DNA from: Pseudomonas sp. 7P_10.2_Bac1
GTDB taxonomy: Bacteria > Pseudomonadota > Gammaproteobacteria > Pseudomonadales > Pseudomonadaceae
DNA length: 64,000 nt
NCBI RefSeq assembly: GCF_025465935.1
Contig: NZ_JANLNV010000082.1
Span: forward strand, 62,001 to 126,000
Direction: 5' to 3'
The stretch's first letter is position 1. Every line of letters starts with the position of its first letter. Shown in pieces: positions 1-8,576 of the stretch. The notes beneath the pieces were generated by a model that was given only the letters and a program-made list of their open reading frames with translations, searched no databases and had not been told where the DNA came from. Position numbers and translations under genes: made by a program.

Positions 1-2
1 AT

Positions 3-488
3 GTTGAGTTGCGTGACATCTCGTTGTGGGATGACGACACGCCTGTGGCCGATGACGAAGTCTCCATAGCATTTCTGCGTCAGGTCGAACTGGCCGCCGG
101 CTCTGGGCGTTTTGCCATTGAGGAAAGCGAGCGGGCTAAATTGCGTTTCGGCAAGCGCAGCTTGCGCCACAACGGGGTGGAGTTCGACCAGGCAAAATGC
201 GTCACGGTGCGCGGTGACAGCATGCTCCCGGTGCTGCGTGACGGCGCCACAGTGGGTGTCAATGTCGGCAGGCGCTCACTTGATGAGGTCATCGACGGTG
301 ATCTTTATGCCCTCAACCACAACGGTCAGTTGCGCGTGAAACAGCTGTACCGTCTGCCCTGTGGCATTCGTTTGCGTAGTTTTAATCGCGATGAGTATCC
401 CGATGAGGACTATGACTACTGCGATCTGGAGGATGAGCAACTGGTGATTCTGGGGCATGTCTTCTGGTGGGGCATGTACGCTCGCTAA
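3..488 (+). CDS. PrtR-like XRE/S24 repressor, C-terminal part (partial)
   Basis: The reading frame is open to the left edge, so the N-terminal helix-turn-helix is outside the window; a TTG at position 9 is probably internal. What remains is the peptidase-S24 (LexA/CI-like) domain: the segment VRGDSMLPVLRDGATVGV carries the catalytic-Ser region (GDSM), and the Lys-containing strand lies near 'NGQLRVKQLYR'. Such repressors self-cleave when stimulated by RecA-ssDNA. Its position upstream of a holin and cinA matches the PrtR-type regulator of the mutS-cinA tailocin locus of fluorescent pseudomonads. Family assignment is firm. The tailocin role is inferred from context. Confidence 0.85.
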   Translation, partial: VELRDISLWDDDTPVADDEVSIAFLRQVELAAGSGRFAIEESERAKLRFGKRSLRHNGVEFDQAKCVTVRGDSMLPVLRDGATVGVNVGRRSLDEVIDGDLYALNHNGQLRVKQLYRLPCGIRLRSFNRDEYPDEDYDYCDLEDEQLVILGHVFWWGMYAR

Positions 489-501
489 CCTTCGCTTCAA
501 G

Positions 502-530
502 AAAAAGCCCACGTTAAAGTGGGTTTTTTT
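502..530 (+). terminator. Rho-independent terminator after the repressor
   Basis: A CCCAC/GTGGG stem with a short loop is preceded by an A-run and followed by seven T, 14 bp after the repressor stop. It should separate repressor transcription from the holin promoter. Confidence 0.85.
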
Positions 531-602
531 CTGCCTTTTAAAAGATCGATCGTACTGCGCCTGCTGCCTTGGCTGACTGTTGACGGTCGGCAAAACAAAT
601 AT

Positions 603-616
603 ATGCACTGGTGCAT
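603..616. promoter_or_regulatory. 14-bp palindrome, candidate repressor operator
   Basis: ATGCAC-TG-GTGCAT is a perfect 6-bp inverted repeat ending 3 bp before the LexA box. Its size and place fit an operator for the neighbouring CI/PrtR-like repressor, but no experiment or consensus known to me proves this. Confidence 0.4.
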
Positions 617-619
617 TGA

Positions 620-635
620 CTGTATATTCATACAT
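620..635 (+). promoter_or_regulatory. LexA (SOS) box upstream of the holin
   Basis: CTGTATATTCATACAT matches the CTGTATATATATACAG consensus at 13 of 16 positions, with only one half of the terminal CTG/CAG pair imperfect. It lies about 130 bp before the holin ATG, so DNA damage should induce the holin directly through LexA. Confidence 0.75.
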
Positions 636-767
636 GCATAGTCTTTGTTCATCGCGGTTCCCACTGGTCTGACACCGCGCAGGGATGTGGTGCATCGGGC
701 TGCGCCCGCTGTTCAGTTCAGGCCAGGTATTGGCTTCTATCAGTAAGGATTCAGGAGTGATGACACG

Positions 768-1109
768 ATGAATGAGCCGCAAATATTGCAGGAAATGCCC
801 CTGCTGCTGGTCATCCTTCTCGCTTTGGTGGGCGGCGTCTTTGGCGAGATGTGGCGCGCCGACAAAGATGGCGCCAGCGGCTGGCTACTGGTACGGCGGT
901 TGGCGTTGCGTTCCGGAGCCTGCATGGTATGTGGTGTGTCCACCTTCATGTTGTTGTATGCAGCGGGGATGTCGATTCTGGCTGCTGGTGCGTTCGGCTG
1001 CCTGACCGCCCTGGCGGGGGCCGATGCCGCGATCAGTGTGTATCAACGTTGGGCGGCAAAGCGGCTGGGGGTCGAGAGTCCTGCGTCTGACTCGCGCAGC
1101 GAACGTTAG
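768..1109 (+). CDS. Phage-type holin of the tailocin/prophage locus
   Basis: A 113-residue protein with three hydrophobic stretches (about residues 10-28, 45-65 and 68-88) and a charged C-terminal tail, as in class I/III holins of Pseudomonas tailocins. Holins form the inner-membrane lesions that time lysis. The start is the ATG preceded by an AGGAG ribosome-binding site about 10 bp away. In fluorescent pseudomonads this gene normally opens a long tailocin cluster that ends at cinA. Here pncC/cinA starts only 81 bp downstream, so the structural and endolysin genes are absent. Holin identity rests on size, topology and context. Confidence 0.75.
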   Translation: MNEPQILQEMPLLLVILLALVGGVFGEMWRADKDGASGWLLVRRLALRSGACMVCGVSTFMLLYAAGMSILAAGAFGCLTALAGADAAISVYQRWAAKRLGVESPASDSRSER

Positions 1110-1190
1110 GCCCCAAACAGGGCTGCGGCTGTTTAACATCCACTTGCTGGTGTAGGTTATGGCGCTTGGACGCACCCACCGGAGAGCCTC

Positions 1191-1691
1191 ATGGACACAC
1201 TATCTCAACTGGCGGCTGAACTTGGGCGCCAATTGCACACGCTTGACGCCCAGGTCACAACGGCCGAGTCCTGCACCGGCGGTGGCATCGCCGAGGCCAT
1301 AACCCGAATCGCAGGCAGCTCTGCTTGGTTTGAGGCTGGTTTCGTCACTTACTCCAATCAGCAGAAAACCCGTCAGCTTGATGTACCACACCCTTTATTT
1401 GCTCAGGTGGGTGCTGTCAGCCGTGAGGTAGTCGAGGCAATGGTTCGCGGTGCACAGGCGCACAGTGGTGCCCACTTTGCTGTGGCGGTGAGTGGCGTGG
1501 CTGGCCCCGGTGGTGGGTCAGCAGAAAAACCAGTGGGCACCGTATGGTTGGCGTGGGGCGTGGGTGATGAGGTGACAGCCGAGCGCAGGCACTTCCCCGG
1601 CGACCGCGATGAGGTCCGCCGACAAACCGTTATTGCAGCGCTGGAAGGCCTAATACGCCGAACGGTACGAGAAATAGAAAATCAGGGGTAG
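1191..1691 (+). CDS. pncC: Nicotinamide-nucleotide amidohydrolase (CinA C-terminal domain type)
   Basis: The 166-residue protein is the single CinA C-terminal domain, without the N-terminal COG1058 domain of long CinA proteins. The family signature 'TAESCTGGG' sits near residues 24-32, followed by an 'SGVAGPGG' loop near residue 102. PncC deamidates nicotinamide mononucleotide to nicotinate mononucleotide, salvaging pyridine nucleotides formed by the bacterial DNA ligase reaction. It precedes recA, as in most gammaproteobacteria. The GGAGAG ribosome-binding site is just upstream of the ATG. Confidence 0.92.
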   Translation: MDTLSQLAAELGRQLHTLDAQVTTAESCTGGGIAEAITRIAGSSAWFEAGFVTYSNQQKTRQLDVPHPLFAQVGAVSREVVEAMVRGAQAHSGAHFAVAVSGVAGPGGGSAEKPVGTVWLAWGVGDEVTAERRHFPGDRDEVRRQTVIAALEGLIRRTVREIENQG

Positions 1692-1718
1692 GCGATCGTT
1701 TAACCCTGTGGAATAATA

Positions 1719-1734
1719 CTGGCTACTTATACAG
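1719..1734 (+). promoter_or_regulatory. LexA (SOS) box of recA
   Basis: CTGGCTACTTATACAG has the invariant CTG-N10-CAG framework and lies 41 bp before the recA ATG, the usual place for the recA operator. Confidence 0.88.
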
Positions 1735-1775
1735 TTATCGGCCGTCACGGCCTTATTGATTTTGAGAGGACTTTA

Positions 1776-2888
1776 ATGGACGACAACAAGAAGAAAGCCT
1801 TGGCTGCGGCCCTGGGTCAGATCGAACGTCAATTCGGCAAAGGCGCCGTAATGCTGATGGGCGATCAGGATCGCCAGCCAATTCCGGCCATCTCTACCGG
1901 CTCGCTGGGTCTGGACATCGCTCTGGGCATTGGCGGTCTGCCAAAAGGCCGTATTGTTGAAATCTACGGTCCAGAGTCTTCGGGTAAAACCACCCTGACA
2001 CTGTCTGTTATCGCACAAGCGCAAAAAACCGGCGCCACCTGTGCCTTCGTTGACGCCGAACACGCCCTTGACCCTGAATATGCGGCCAAGCTGGGTGTAA
2101 ACGTCGATGACCTGCTGGTTTCTCAGCCGGACACGGGCGAGCAAGCGCTGGAAATTACCGACATGCTGGTACGTTCCAACGCGGTTGACGTGATCATCAT
2201 CGACTCCGTGGCCGCTCTGACTCCTAAAGCTGAAATTGAAGGCGACATGGGCGACGCGCACGTGGGCCTGCAAGCTCGTCTGATGTCGCAAGCGCTGCGT
2301 AAAATCACCGGCAACATCAAAAACGCGAACTGCCTGGTGATCTTCATCAACCAGATCCGTATGAAAATCGGTGTCATGTTCGGTAGCCCGGAAACCACCA
2401 CCGGTGGTAACGCCTTGAAGTTCTACTCGTCGGTACGTCTGGATATCCGTCGCACGGGTGCCGTGAAAGAAGGCGATGTAGTGGTGGGTAGCGAAACCCG
2501 CGTCAAAGTGGTCAAGAACAAGGTGTCACCGCCATTCCGTCAGGCTGAATTCCAGATCCTGTACGGCAAGGGCATCTACCTCAACGGTGAGATGATCGAC
2601 CTGGGCGTACTGCATGGTTTCGTCGAAAAAGCGGGTGCCTGGTACAGCTACAACGGCAACAAAATCGGTCAGGGCAAGGCTAACTCTGCCAAGTTCCTGG
2701 ACGATAACCCGGACATCAAGGACGCCCTTGAGAAACAATTGCGCGCCAAGCTGCTGGGCCCAAAGACTGAAAGCGAGCTGGCTGAATTGAAAGTCATGCC
2801 AAAAATGAGCAAGGCGGCCAAGGCAGCGGCTGAAGAAGCTGAAGCGGCAGAAATCGAGTTCGAAAACTCTGCAGAAAACGACAACTGA
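1776..2888 (+). CDS. recA: RecA recombinase
   Basis: Strand-exchange ATPase and LexA co-protease. The Walker A motif GPESSGKTT is near residues 67-75, Walker B '[10 protein letters not shown]' near 141-150, and the DNA-binding L2 region includes '[14 protein letters not shown]'. The protein is 370 residues, somewhat longer than the roughly 350 I recall for other pseudomonads. The extra length is in the C-terminal tail, which is Ala/Glu-rich and strongly acidic ('[18 protein letters not shown]'). That tail modulates DNA access in RecA proteins. recX follows 8 bp downstream, so the two are cotranscribed. SOS control comes from the LexA box upstream. Confidence 0.98.
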   Translation: MDDNKKKALAAALGQIERQFGKGAVMLMGDQDRQPIPAISTGSLGLDIALGIGGLPKGRIVEIYGPESSGKTTLTLSVIAQAQKTGATCAFVDAEHALDPEYAAKLGVNVDDLLVSQPDTGEQALEITDMLVRSNAVDVIIIDSVAALTPKAEIEGDMGDAHVGLQARLMSQALRKITGNIKNANCLVIFINQIRMKIGVMFGSPETTTGGNALKFYSSVRLDIRRTGAVKEGDVVVGSETRVKVVKNKVSPPFRQAEFQILYGKGIYLNGEMIDLGVLHGFVEKAGAWYSYNGNKIGQGKANSAKFLDDNPDIKDALEKQLRAKLLGPKTESELAELKVMPKMSKAAKAAAEEAEAAEIEFENSAENDN

Positions 2889-2896
2889 TAGAACTC

Positions 2897-3364
2897 ATGA
2901 CTGTCGTTTTGGATAACCTCGTCGCGGTGCGGCGAGCTGCAATGGACCTGCTCGCGCGACGCGAGCATGGTCGCGTCGAGCTGACGCGTAAACTGCGCCA
3001 GCGCGGCGCTTGCCCTGACATGATCGACATCGCCCTCGACCGTTTAACGGAAGAGGGGCTGTTGTCGGAGTCGCGTTACCTCGAAAGCTATATCAATTAC
3101 CGTGCAGGCTCTGGCTATGGTCCTATGCGTATTCGCGAAGAGCTAAGCCAGCGCGGCTTGTCGCGCGGTGATATAGAAGAAGCTTTGCGTGAGTGTGGCT
3201 TGAACTGGCAAGCACAGTTGGAAGACACCTGGCGCCGTAAGTTTGCCGGTAAGTTGCCTGCAGATGCCAAAGAGCGCGCCCGGCAAGGTCGCTTTTTAAG
3301 TTACCGAGGTTATACGCTGGATATGATTGGTCGCGTGTTAAGCGGCCGCGAATTTGATGACTAG
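2897..3364 (+). CDS. recX: Recombination regulator RecX
   Basis: A 155-residue RecX of usual length, made of the three-helix repeats typical of the family ('LTRKLRQRG', '[14 protein letters not shown]', '[16 protein letters not shown]'). RecX caps and shortens RecA filaments and so tempers recombination and SOS signalling. It directly follows recA with an 8-bp gap and shares its SOS-inducible transcript. The ATG follows a weak ribosome-binding site at the recA stop. Confidence 0.95.
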   Translation: MTVVLDNLVAVRRAAMDLLARREHGRVELTRKLRQRGACPDMIDIALDRLTEEGLLSESRYLESYINYRAGSGYGPMRIREELSQRGLSRGDIEEALRECGLNWQAQLEDTWRRKFAGKLPADAKERARQGRFLSYRGYTLDMIGRVLSGREFDD

Positions 3365-3427
3365 CGACTACACCTGTAGTCGCTGCCAAAGGCTGCGATG
3401 AGTCGCGCAGCGCGCCTGTTTTAATCC

Positions 3428-4561
3428 TTACACCAAACGTTCACTGGCTACTTGATTCTCCAGCGACTCACACTGCGCCGCAGTAGTTTCCAAGTCGTCC
3501 ATTTCCCAGTGCTGCGGCAGGTTGATAAAGTCGACCAGTTCGCGCAAACGCCCCTGATTGCGCCCGCTGAACGCGAAACTCAAACAGTACAAGTTGAGTG
3601 ACGCGTCATGATCCTGCCCGTCATCTGGCGACTGGCAAAACCCATTGTTCAAGCAGATATCGGCAAAGGCCTTTTGGATGTGCGCCAACGCATGCACGTT
3701 AAGCGGGTACTTCATGCGCAGAACAAAGGTTTTATTCAGCCAGCGGCTTGAATGGAAGTTGTTATAAAACTGATTGATCTCGGCCTGGGCCTCTTCGGCG
3801 CTGTGGGCAAAGCGCATCAATTTCAGATCGTTAGGCAAAATGTACTGATTGGCTTCCAACTGGCTGTGAACGAACTCCAGTGCGCTTTTCCAATACGTCC
3901 CGCCTGGCATGTCCAGTAACACGATGGGCACCAAAGGCGATTTGCCGGTCTGAATCAATGTCAGTACTTCCAGGGCCTCATCCAGCGTACCAAAACCTCC
4001 AGGGCACATGATCAGGGCATCTGCTTCCTTGATGAAGAAGAGCTTGCGGGTGAAGAAGAAATGAAAGGCCAGCAAATTGGCAGAGCCATTGATTGTCGGG
4101 TTGGCGCGCTGCTCAAAAGGCAGGGTGATATTGAAACCCAAGCTGTGCTCGAGCCCCGCGCCTTCGTGGGCGGCCCCCATGATACCGGCACCGCCCCCGG
4201 TGATGACCATCATGTCGGCACGAGCCAGTGTCGCGCCCATCTCGCGGGCCAGCGCATACAGTGGATGTTCAACGGGAGTGCGTGCTGAGCCAAAAACCGT
4301 GACCTTGCGTCGACCTTTGAAGGTTTGCAGCACCCGGAAGGTTTTTTCCAGCTCGCGGATGGCTTGAAGCATGATCTTGGCATTCCAGCGATCAAGATCG
4401 TCGTGGGCCATGCGTAGCACGGTGAACAGCATTTCGCGATACAGCGCACGATTCGGGCTGTCAGGTGCGACCAGCTGTAGCTGGGCATCGACGTGTTGAG
4501 CTAGGTCGAGGCCCTGCCCCTCGAAAAACAGCGGGACAGAATCATTGGATTGATCGGACAT
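3428..4561 (-). CDS. LOG-family Rossmann-fold nucleotide-processing protein
   Basis: A 377-residue protein with the two LOG/TIGR00730-like signatures: 'GGGAGIMGAAHEGA' near residue 121 and 'PGGFGTLDE' near residue 187. LOG-fold enzymes (lysine-decarboxylase-like by old annotation) hydrolyse the N-glycosidic or phosphoribosyl bond of nucleoside monophosphates. The extra N-terminal 80 residues and the C-terminal 100 residues make it longer than cytokinin-type LOG proteins and nearer to PpnN-type nucleosidases, but I cannot assign the substrate. GGAG lies 6 bp before the ATG. It converges on recX with a 63-bp gap. Confidence 0.85.
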   Translation of the reverse strand: MSDQSNDSVPLFFEGQGLDLAQHVDAQLQLVAPDSPNRALYREMLFTVLRMAHDDLDRWNAKIMLQAIRELEKTFRVLQTFKGRRKVTVFGSARTPVEHPLYALAREMGATLARADMMVITGGGAGIMGAAHEGAGLEHSLGFNITLPFEQRANPTINGSANLLAFHFFFTRKLFFIKEADALIMCPGGFGTLDEALEVLTLIQTGKSPLVPIVLLDMPGGTYWKSALEFVHSQLEANQYILPNDLKLMRFAHSAEEAQAEINQFYNNFHSSRWLNKTFVLRMKYPLNVHALAHIQKAFADICLNNGFCQSPDDGQDHDASLNLYCLSFAFSGRNQGRLRELVDFINLPQHWEMDDLETTAAQCESLENQVASERLV

Positions 4562-4721
4562 GTAATTCTCCTTCTACACAGCATCCTTGAGAGCGCCGCA
4601 CATTGCTCAGGCGCCTAGACACACAGTGTCCATCACGATACCTTGATAATGGTCCCGGTGTATCAGCGCTGGCAACCGCTAATTGGCTGATGTAAATGAA
4701 GAATTACAGAGCGGGTGAGGG

Positions 4722-4745
4722 CACGCCGTCAGCAGTGACGGCGTG
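4722..4745 (-). terminator. Hairpin downstream of the QSregVF gene
   Basis: A perfect 10-bp stem CACGCCGTCA/TGACGGCGTG with a 4-base loop lies 14 bp past the stop of the minus-strand gene at 4760. No T-run follows, so it may act in RNA stability or with Rho rather than as an intrinsic terminator. Confidence 0.5.
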
Positions 4746-4759
4746 ATGCGCTGGGGCGA

Positions 4760-5170
4760 TCAGCCTTTACGCTGGCAGTTTTCAGCACGGATATCCTGGG
4801 TCAGCACCGGCGCGTTGGTATTGTATTCGCGGATATCGAAACGCATGGTGGCGCCCCGGGCCATCAGTTTGCGGAAATTGGGATCGCTGCAAACGCTGCG
4901 GCCCAACTGTGGAACAGCCAACTCAGGGGCCGAGCGCATTTTGGCGGCCATGTTCGGGCTGGCTTCCAGGCTGTTGATCAGGACAGTGCCATCCACTGTA
5001 AATCCCTTGTCCAACAGATCAGGGCTGATAGCCCGCGGTTTTCCCACGTTGCTGGCGTCTGCCGTCGCTTGCAGGGACTTGTTCAGGTTGAATTCTGCAA
5101 GAGAGGCAGCTTGCGCGCCCACAGGCAGGGCCAGCAATAGGGCTACGGTTGGAATAATAGTGCGCAACAT
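4760..5170 (-). CDS. Quorum-sensing-regulated virulence factor family exported protein (QSregVF, PA3611-like)
   Basis: From the ATG at 5170 (AGGAGAG ribosome-binding site 7 bp upstream) the protein is 136 residues with a clear signal peptide, 'MLRTIIPTVALLLALPVGAQA'-like with cleavage near residue 21. Two cysteines in the mature part (the 'RSVCSDPNFRKLM' and 'AENCQRKG' regions) could pair in the periplasm. The fold and genomic position, in the recA-to-erdR interval, match PA3611 of P. aeruginosa, whose function is still unclear. An upstream GTG/ATG extension would hide the signal peptide and is rejected. Confidence 0.8.
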   Translation of the reverse strand: MLRTIIPTVALLLALPVGAQAASLAEFNLNKSLQATADASNVGKPRAISPDLLDKGFTVDGTVLINSLEASPNMAAKMRSAPELAVPQLGRSVCSDPNFRKLMARGATMRFDIREYNTNAPVLTQDIRAENCQRKG

Positions 5171-5390
5171 GAATCTCTCCTGATTTGCGTGACGCAGGCT
5201 TTGACCCGTCATCGATCTGTGCGTTCAGTGGCGCAGGAGTATAGGTCAGCATTGAGTGTCAGGAAATGCCCGACGTCATGCTTTGGCATGTAGGCCCGTG
5301 CCCTCTGGTAGACTGCGCGACTTTCTCTATTGAGCCCGTTTATTCGCCAAATCGAGGCGAGTCGGCGGCTGCTGCCGTAAGTAAAAACCA

Positions 5391-6146
5391 ATGACATTGA
5401 CGACTTTTTCCCCTAACGCTGTAGCCCGTTTACGAGACGAGCGTGAAGAGGAGAGCACCAAACCGTATTTGGCGCGTGGTTCTCGTGCGCCGCGCTGCCA
5501 TACCTGCCGCGTGATAGAAAGTCATTGTCTATGTCGGTGGCGGCCAAAGGTCAGCTCGCGCTCGGGCGTATGCCTGCTCATGACCAAAAAAGAAGTGTTC
5601 AAGCCCAGCAATACCGGGTGGTTGATCGCAGACGTGGTCAGCGACAACTTTGCCTTTATCTGGTCGCGGACCGAGACCGATCAAGACCTGTTGGCCTTGT
5701 TGGCGGACCCTCAGTGGCAGCCTTATCTGGTGTTTCCCGGCGAATATGTGGAGGCCGAGCGGGTCACTCATACCGTCGAAGTCGACAGCAACAAGCGGCC
5801 GTTATTTATCCTGCTCGATGCCACTTGGACCGAGGCCCGCAAGATATTCCGCAAAAGCCCTTATCTGGATGGGTTGCCGATCCTGAGTCTTTTGCCAGAG
5901 AAACTTTCGCGCTATCGCTTACGCCGTTCCACGCGCAGTGAGCATTTGTGTACGGCCGAAGTAGCCAGCCTGTGCCTTGAGCTGGCGGGCGACACTCAGG
6001 CATCGGCCGCGCTGGATGCGTATTTCGATGTGTTCAGCCAGCATTATTTGGATGCCAAAAACCAATTGCCGGTCAACGAATTGAGTGCAGCGCATCAGGA
6101 ACTGGGCTTTTTTGTAAAAGACCTTCCTCAGAACCGGACTCAATAG
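5391..6146 (+). CDS. tapT: tRNA-uridine aminocarboxypropyltransferase (DTW domain)
   Basis: A 251-residue DTW-domain protein. The N-terminal Cys cluster 'CHTCRVIESHCLCRW' near residues 35-49 binds zinc, and the family motif appears as 'LDATWTEARKIFRKSPYL' near residues 142-159. TapT transfers the 3-amino-3-carboxypropyl group of SAM to U47 of tRNAs, giving acp3U. The ATG at 5391 has only a weak purine-rich ribosome-binding site. No later in-frame ATG precedes the zinc cluster, so this start is kept. It stands alone, divergent from the QSregVF gene. Confidence 0.88.
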   Translation: MTLTTFSPNAVARLRDEREEESTKPYLARGSRAPRCHTCRVIESHCLCRWRPKVSSRSGVCLLMTKKEVFKPSNTGWLIADVVSDNFAFIWSRTETDQDLLALLADPQWQPYLVFPGEYVEAERVTHTVEVDSNKRPLFILLDATWTEARKIFRKSPYLDGLPILSLLPEKLSRYRLRRSTRSEHLCTAEVASLCLELAGDTQASAALDAYFDVFSQHYLDAKNQLPVNELSAAHQELGFFVKDLPQNRTQ

Positions 6147-6447
6147 ACTAAAGAAGTAGCGCTACAATTTTCGCGGCGAAGTAAACGGTTAGCCCCTTTC
6201 GATTTGCGCGGTGGCAAAGTAATAGCCCTTACTGGACCGCAGTGTCAGGTTTTACGCTTGACCCTACCGTTTTCGCTGGGCATGCTTGGCGCCGATTCGG
6301 CGGCAGATGCTGCTCAAACGCTGAGATGTTCTGACTTTTAGCGTAAATCTTGCCTTTTGATGCGCAGTCTTCTGATTGTTGCTCGAGTTGCCTTAGCGGG
6401 TCCTGGCTGTAAACCAGGCCTGCCTGAAAAACAGGATCATTTAAAAA
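6147..6447. other. Gene-free interval before erdR
   Basis: No plausible coding frame. I see only short inverted repeats (for example CCTGG/CCAGG around 6402-6418). It presumably carries the erdR promoter, but I cannot assign -35/-10 elements with confidence. Confidence 0.5.
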
Positions 6448-7098
6448 ATGGCCACATACGAAATCCTGATTGCTGATGACCATCCGTTGTTTCGCAGTGC
6501 CTTGCACCAGGCGGTTGCCTTGGGGCTGGGCTCTGATGTTCGCTTGGTCGAGGTCGCCAGTATTGCCGAGTTGGAAAAACAGCTGGCAATAAAGGCCGAT
6601 TGGGATCTGGTGCTGCTCGACTTGAACATGCCAGGTGCTTACGGTTTCTCCGGATTGGTGCTGTTGCGCGGGCAATACCCGCAGATCCCGGTGGTCATGG
6701 TGTCGGCTCAAGAAGAGGCGTCGGTCATGGTCCGCTCCCGCGAGTTCGGCGCCAGTGGCTTCATCCCTAAATCCAGTTCCATGGAAGCCATTCAAAGCGC
6801 GGTGCGTGCAGTACTGGACGGTGATGTTTGCTGGCCGCCCCAGGCATTTGAAGAGGTGACGGTTTCGGCAGAAGCCAAAGCGGCCAGCGAAGGCCTGGCC
6901 AGCCTGACACCTCAGCAGTTCCGGGTGCTGACCATGGTTTGTGAGGGGTTGCTGAACAAGCAGATTGCCTATGAGTTGAGCGTCTCGGAAGCGACGATCA
7001 AGGCGCACGTGACTGCAATTTTCCGCAAGCTGGGGGTGCGGACCCGCACTCAGGCTGCGCTGCTGCTGCAACAGCTGGAATCCATATCGAGCCATTAA
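6448..7098 (+). CDS. erdR: LuxR-family response regulator ErdR
   Basis: A 216-residue NarL/FixJ-type regulator. The receiver domain (residues 1-120) has the acidic pair 'ADDH' near residue 9, the phospho-acceptor Asp in 'LVLLDLNMPG' near residue 55 and a Lys in 'FIPKSSS' near 108. The LuxR helix-turn-helix ('LLNKQIAYELSVSEATIKAHVTAIFRKL') covers residues 168-196. ErdR (AgmR/ExaE family) controls ethanol oxidation and acetate/acetyl-CoA metabolism in pseudomonads. It is followed by dgkA, the arrangement seen in P. aeruginosa, with no kinase alongside. Confidence 0.88.
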   Translation: MATYEILIADDHPLFRSALHQAVALGLGSDVRLVEVASIAELEKQLAIKADWDLVLLDLNMPGAYGFSGLVLLRGQYPQIPVVMVSAQEEASVMVRSREFGASGFIPKSSSMEAIQSAVRAVLDGDVCWPPQAFEEVTVSAEAKAASEGLASLTPQQFRVLTMVCEGLLNKQIAYELSVSEATIKAHVTAIFRKLGVRTRTQAALLLQQLESISSH

Positions 7099-7173
7099 AG
7101 TGCCGGGCTTCACGCATTTTTGACGCCGTGTCGCTTAGTTTCCCCATTAATTTTTTTGCGCAGTTGCTTATCT

Positions 7174-7536
7174 ATGTCGCCTTTCAAGGGTAAAACCGGA
7201 TTTAAACGGATTTTGAATGCTGGCGGTTACTCGCTGGACGGTCTACGCGCAGCCTTCACTGGTGAGGCGGCTTTTCGGCAATTGGTGCTGCTTAATGTGG
7301 TGTTGATTCCCTTGGCGTTCTTCCTGGAGGTGAGCCGGGTCGAGCGTGCGTTGCTGATAGCCGTATGCCTGTTGGCGTTGATTGTTGAGCTGATCAACTC
7401 GGCCATCGAAGCCGCGATCGATCGAATTTCCCTCGACTTGCACCCCTTGTCGAAGAACGCCAAGGACATGGGCAGCGCCGCTCAATTGGTGGTACTGACC
7501 CTGATCGCTGTGGTGTGGGCGGTGATTCTGCTTTAA
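7174..7536 (+). CDS. dgkA: Diacylglycerol kinase
   Basis: From the ATG at 7174 the product is 120 residues, the length of classic DgkA. It has three membrane helices and the signature 'EVINSAIE' in the form 'ELINSAIEAAIDRIS' near residues 69-83. DgkA phosphorylates diacylglycerol released from phospholipid-headgroup transfer to periplasmic glucans, returning phosphatidate to lipid synthesis. An upstream in-frame ATG at 7120 would add 18 residues not found in the family. Its stop overlaps the convergent finR stop by 4 bp. Confidence 0.92.
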   Translation: MSPFKGKTGFKRILNAGGYSLDGLRAAFTGEAAFRQLVLLNVVLIPLAFFLEVSRVERALLIAVCLLALIVELINSAIEAAIDRISLDLHPLSKNAKDMGSAAQLVVLTLIAVVWAVILL

Positions 7537-8459
7537 GCGATGGCCGGCAAGACAATTTCGTCGCTGCGCTGAACCCCGGCGGTAAAAGCGCGGCACAGCT
7601 CCAGAAATTCGCGCATGGCAGAGGTTTGGTACTTCTTCTTGTGCCAGATAAAGAAAAACTGCCGTGCCAGATCCAGGTCTGGGGTTTCGACCGCCACCAG
7701 GCTGCCGCGGCGAAAAGCGTCACGCAGTGCCAGGCGAGAAATACAGCCGATGCCCAGGCCCGACTCAACGGCCCGTTTAATTGCTTCGGTATGTTCAAGC
7801 TCCAGACGGATATTGAGCGCACTTTGATGATGACGCATGGCTTGGTCGAAAGTGAGGCGAGTGCCGGATCCTTGTTCACGTAAAATCCAGGCTTCACGGG
7901 TCAGTTCTTCGAGAGTTGCGTGGCCACGGGCAGCCAGTGGATGTTGAGGGGCGCAAAACACCACCAATTCATCCTCGACCCAGCTCTGAACCTCGATATC
8001 CGGATGGCTGCAGTCGCCTTCGATCAGACCTAGGTCAATTTCATAATGGGCGACTTGTTGCACGATATGCGCTGTATTTTGGACAATCAGTTTGACTTGG
8101 CTTTCCGGGTGTTCCTGCATGAAACTACCGATCAGCAGCGTGGCCAGGTAATTGCCAATCGTCAGGGTCGCACCGACGGTCAATGAGCCAAAGCCCGACT
8201 TGCCATTAAGCAAGTCTTCGATTTCCTTGGCCTGGTCCAGTAAGGCGACGGCTTGGGGGAGTAATTGCCGACCCAGGGCATTTAGGCTCAAGCGTTTGCC
8301 CGCGCGGTCGAACAGTTGGCAACTGGTCTGACGTTCCAACTCGGTGATTGAGGTACTGGCGGCCGATTGTGAAAGAGCCAACAAGCCTGCAGCGCGTGAA
8401 ACGCTCTCTTGTTGGGCGACAGTAACGAACACTTGGAGTTGTCTGAGAGTAAATCGCAT
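7533..8459 (-). CDS. finR: LysR-type activator FinR
   Basis: A 308-residue LysR regulator: a winged helix in residues 1-60 ('ESVSRAAGLLALSQSAASTSITELERQ') and a periplasmic-binding-like effector domain after residue 90. It is divergent from fpr with 117 bp between the two starts, the arrangement of FinR. That protein activates ferredoxin-NADP reductase under superoxide and iron stress in P. putida and P. aeruginosa. The A+T-rich gap contains short dyads such as GATAA-N3-TTATC-like sequence, suitable for LysR binding. Confidence 0.88.
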   Translation of the reverse strand: MRFTLRQLQVFVTVAQQESVSRAAGLLALSQSAASTSITELERQTSCQLFDRAGKRLSLNALGRQLLPQAVALLDQAKEIEDLLNGKSGFGSLTVGATLTIGNYLATLLIGSFMQEHPESQVKLIVQNTAHIVQQVAHYEIDLGLIEGDCSHPDIEVQSWVEDELVVFCAPQHPLAARGHATLEELTREAWILREQGSGTRLTFDQAMRHHQSALNIRLELEHTEAIKRAVESGLGIGCISRLALRDAFRRGSLVAVETPDLDLARQFFFIWHKKKYQTSAMREFLELCRAFTAGVQRSDEIVLPAIA

Positions 8460-8576
8460 ATCGATATAACCGATAACCCTTATCTTAATAATTCAGTTAA
8501 CAGATATTGTCGTCGCCATTAGAATGCTGTGCAATCGCGCTCATAGTCAGCGCTGGCGAATTTAGGAGCCCTGTAC

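Noticed and set aside
6229-7113. Long minus-strand frame covering erdR
   Set aside because: ErdR has full receiver and LuxR domains on the plus strand; the minus frame has no motif.
8460-8576. Dyads in the finR/fpr gap as a defined FinR operator
   Set aside because: Several short AT-rich dyads exist but none stands out as the T-N11-A site, so no exact operator is listed.
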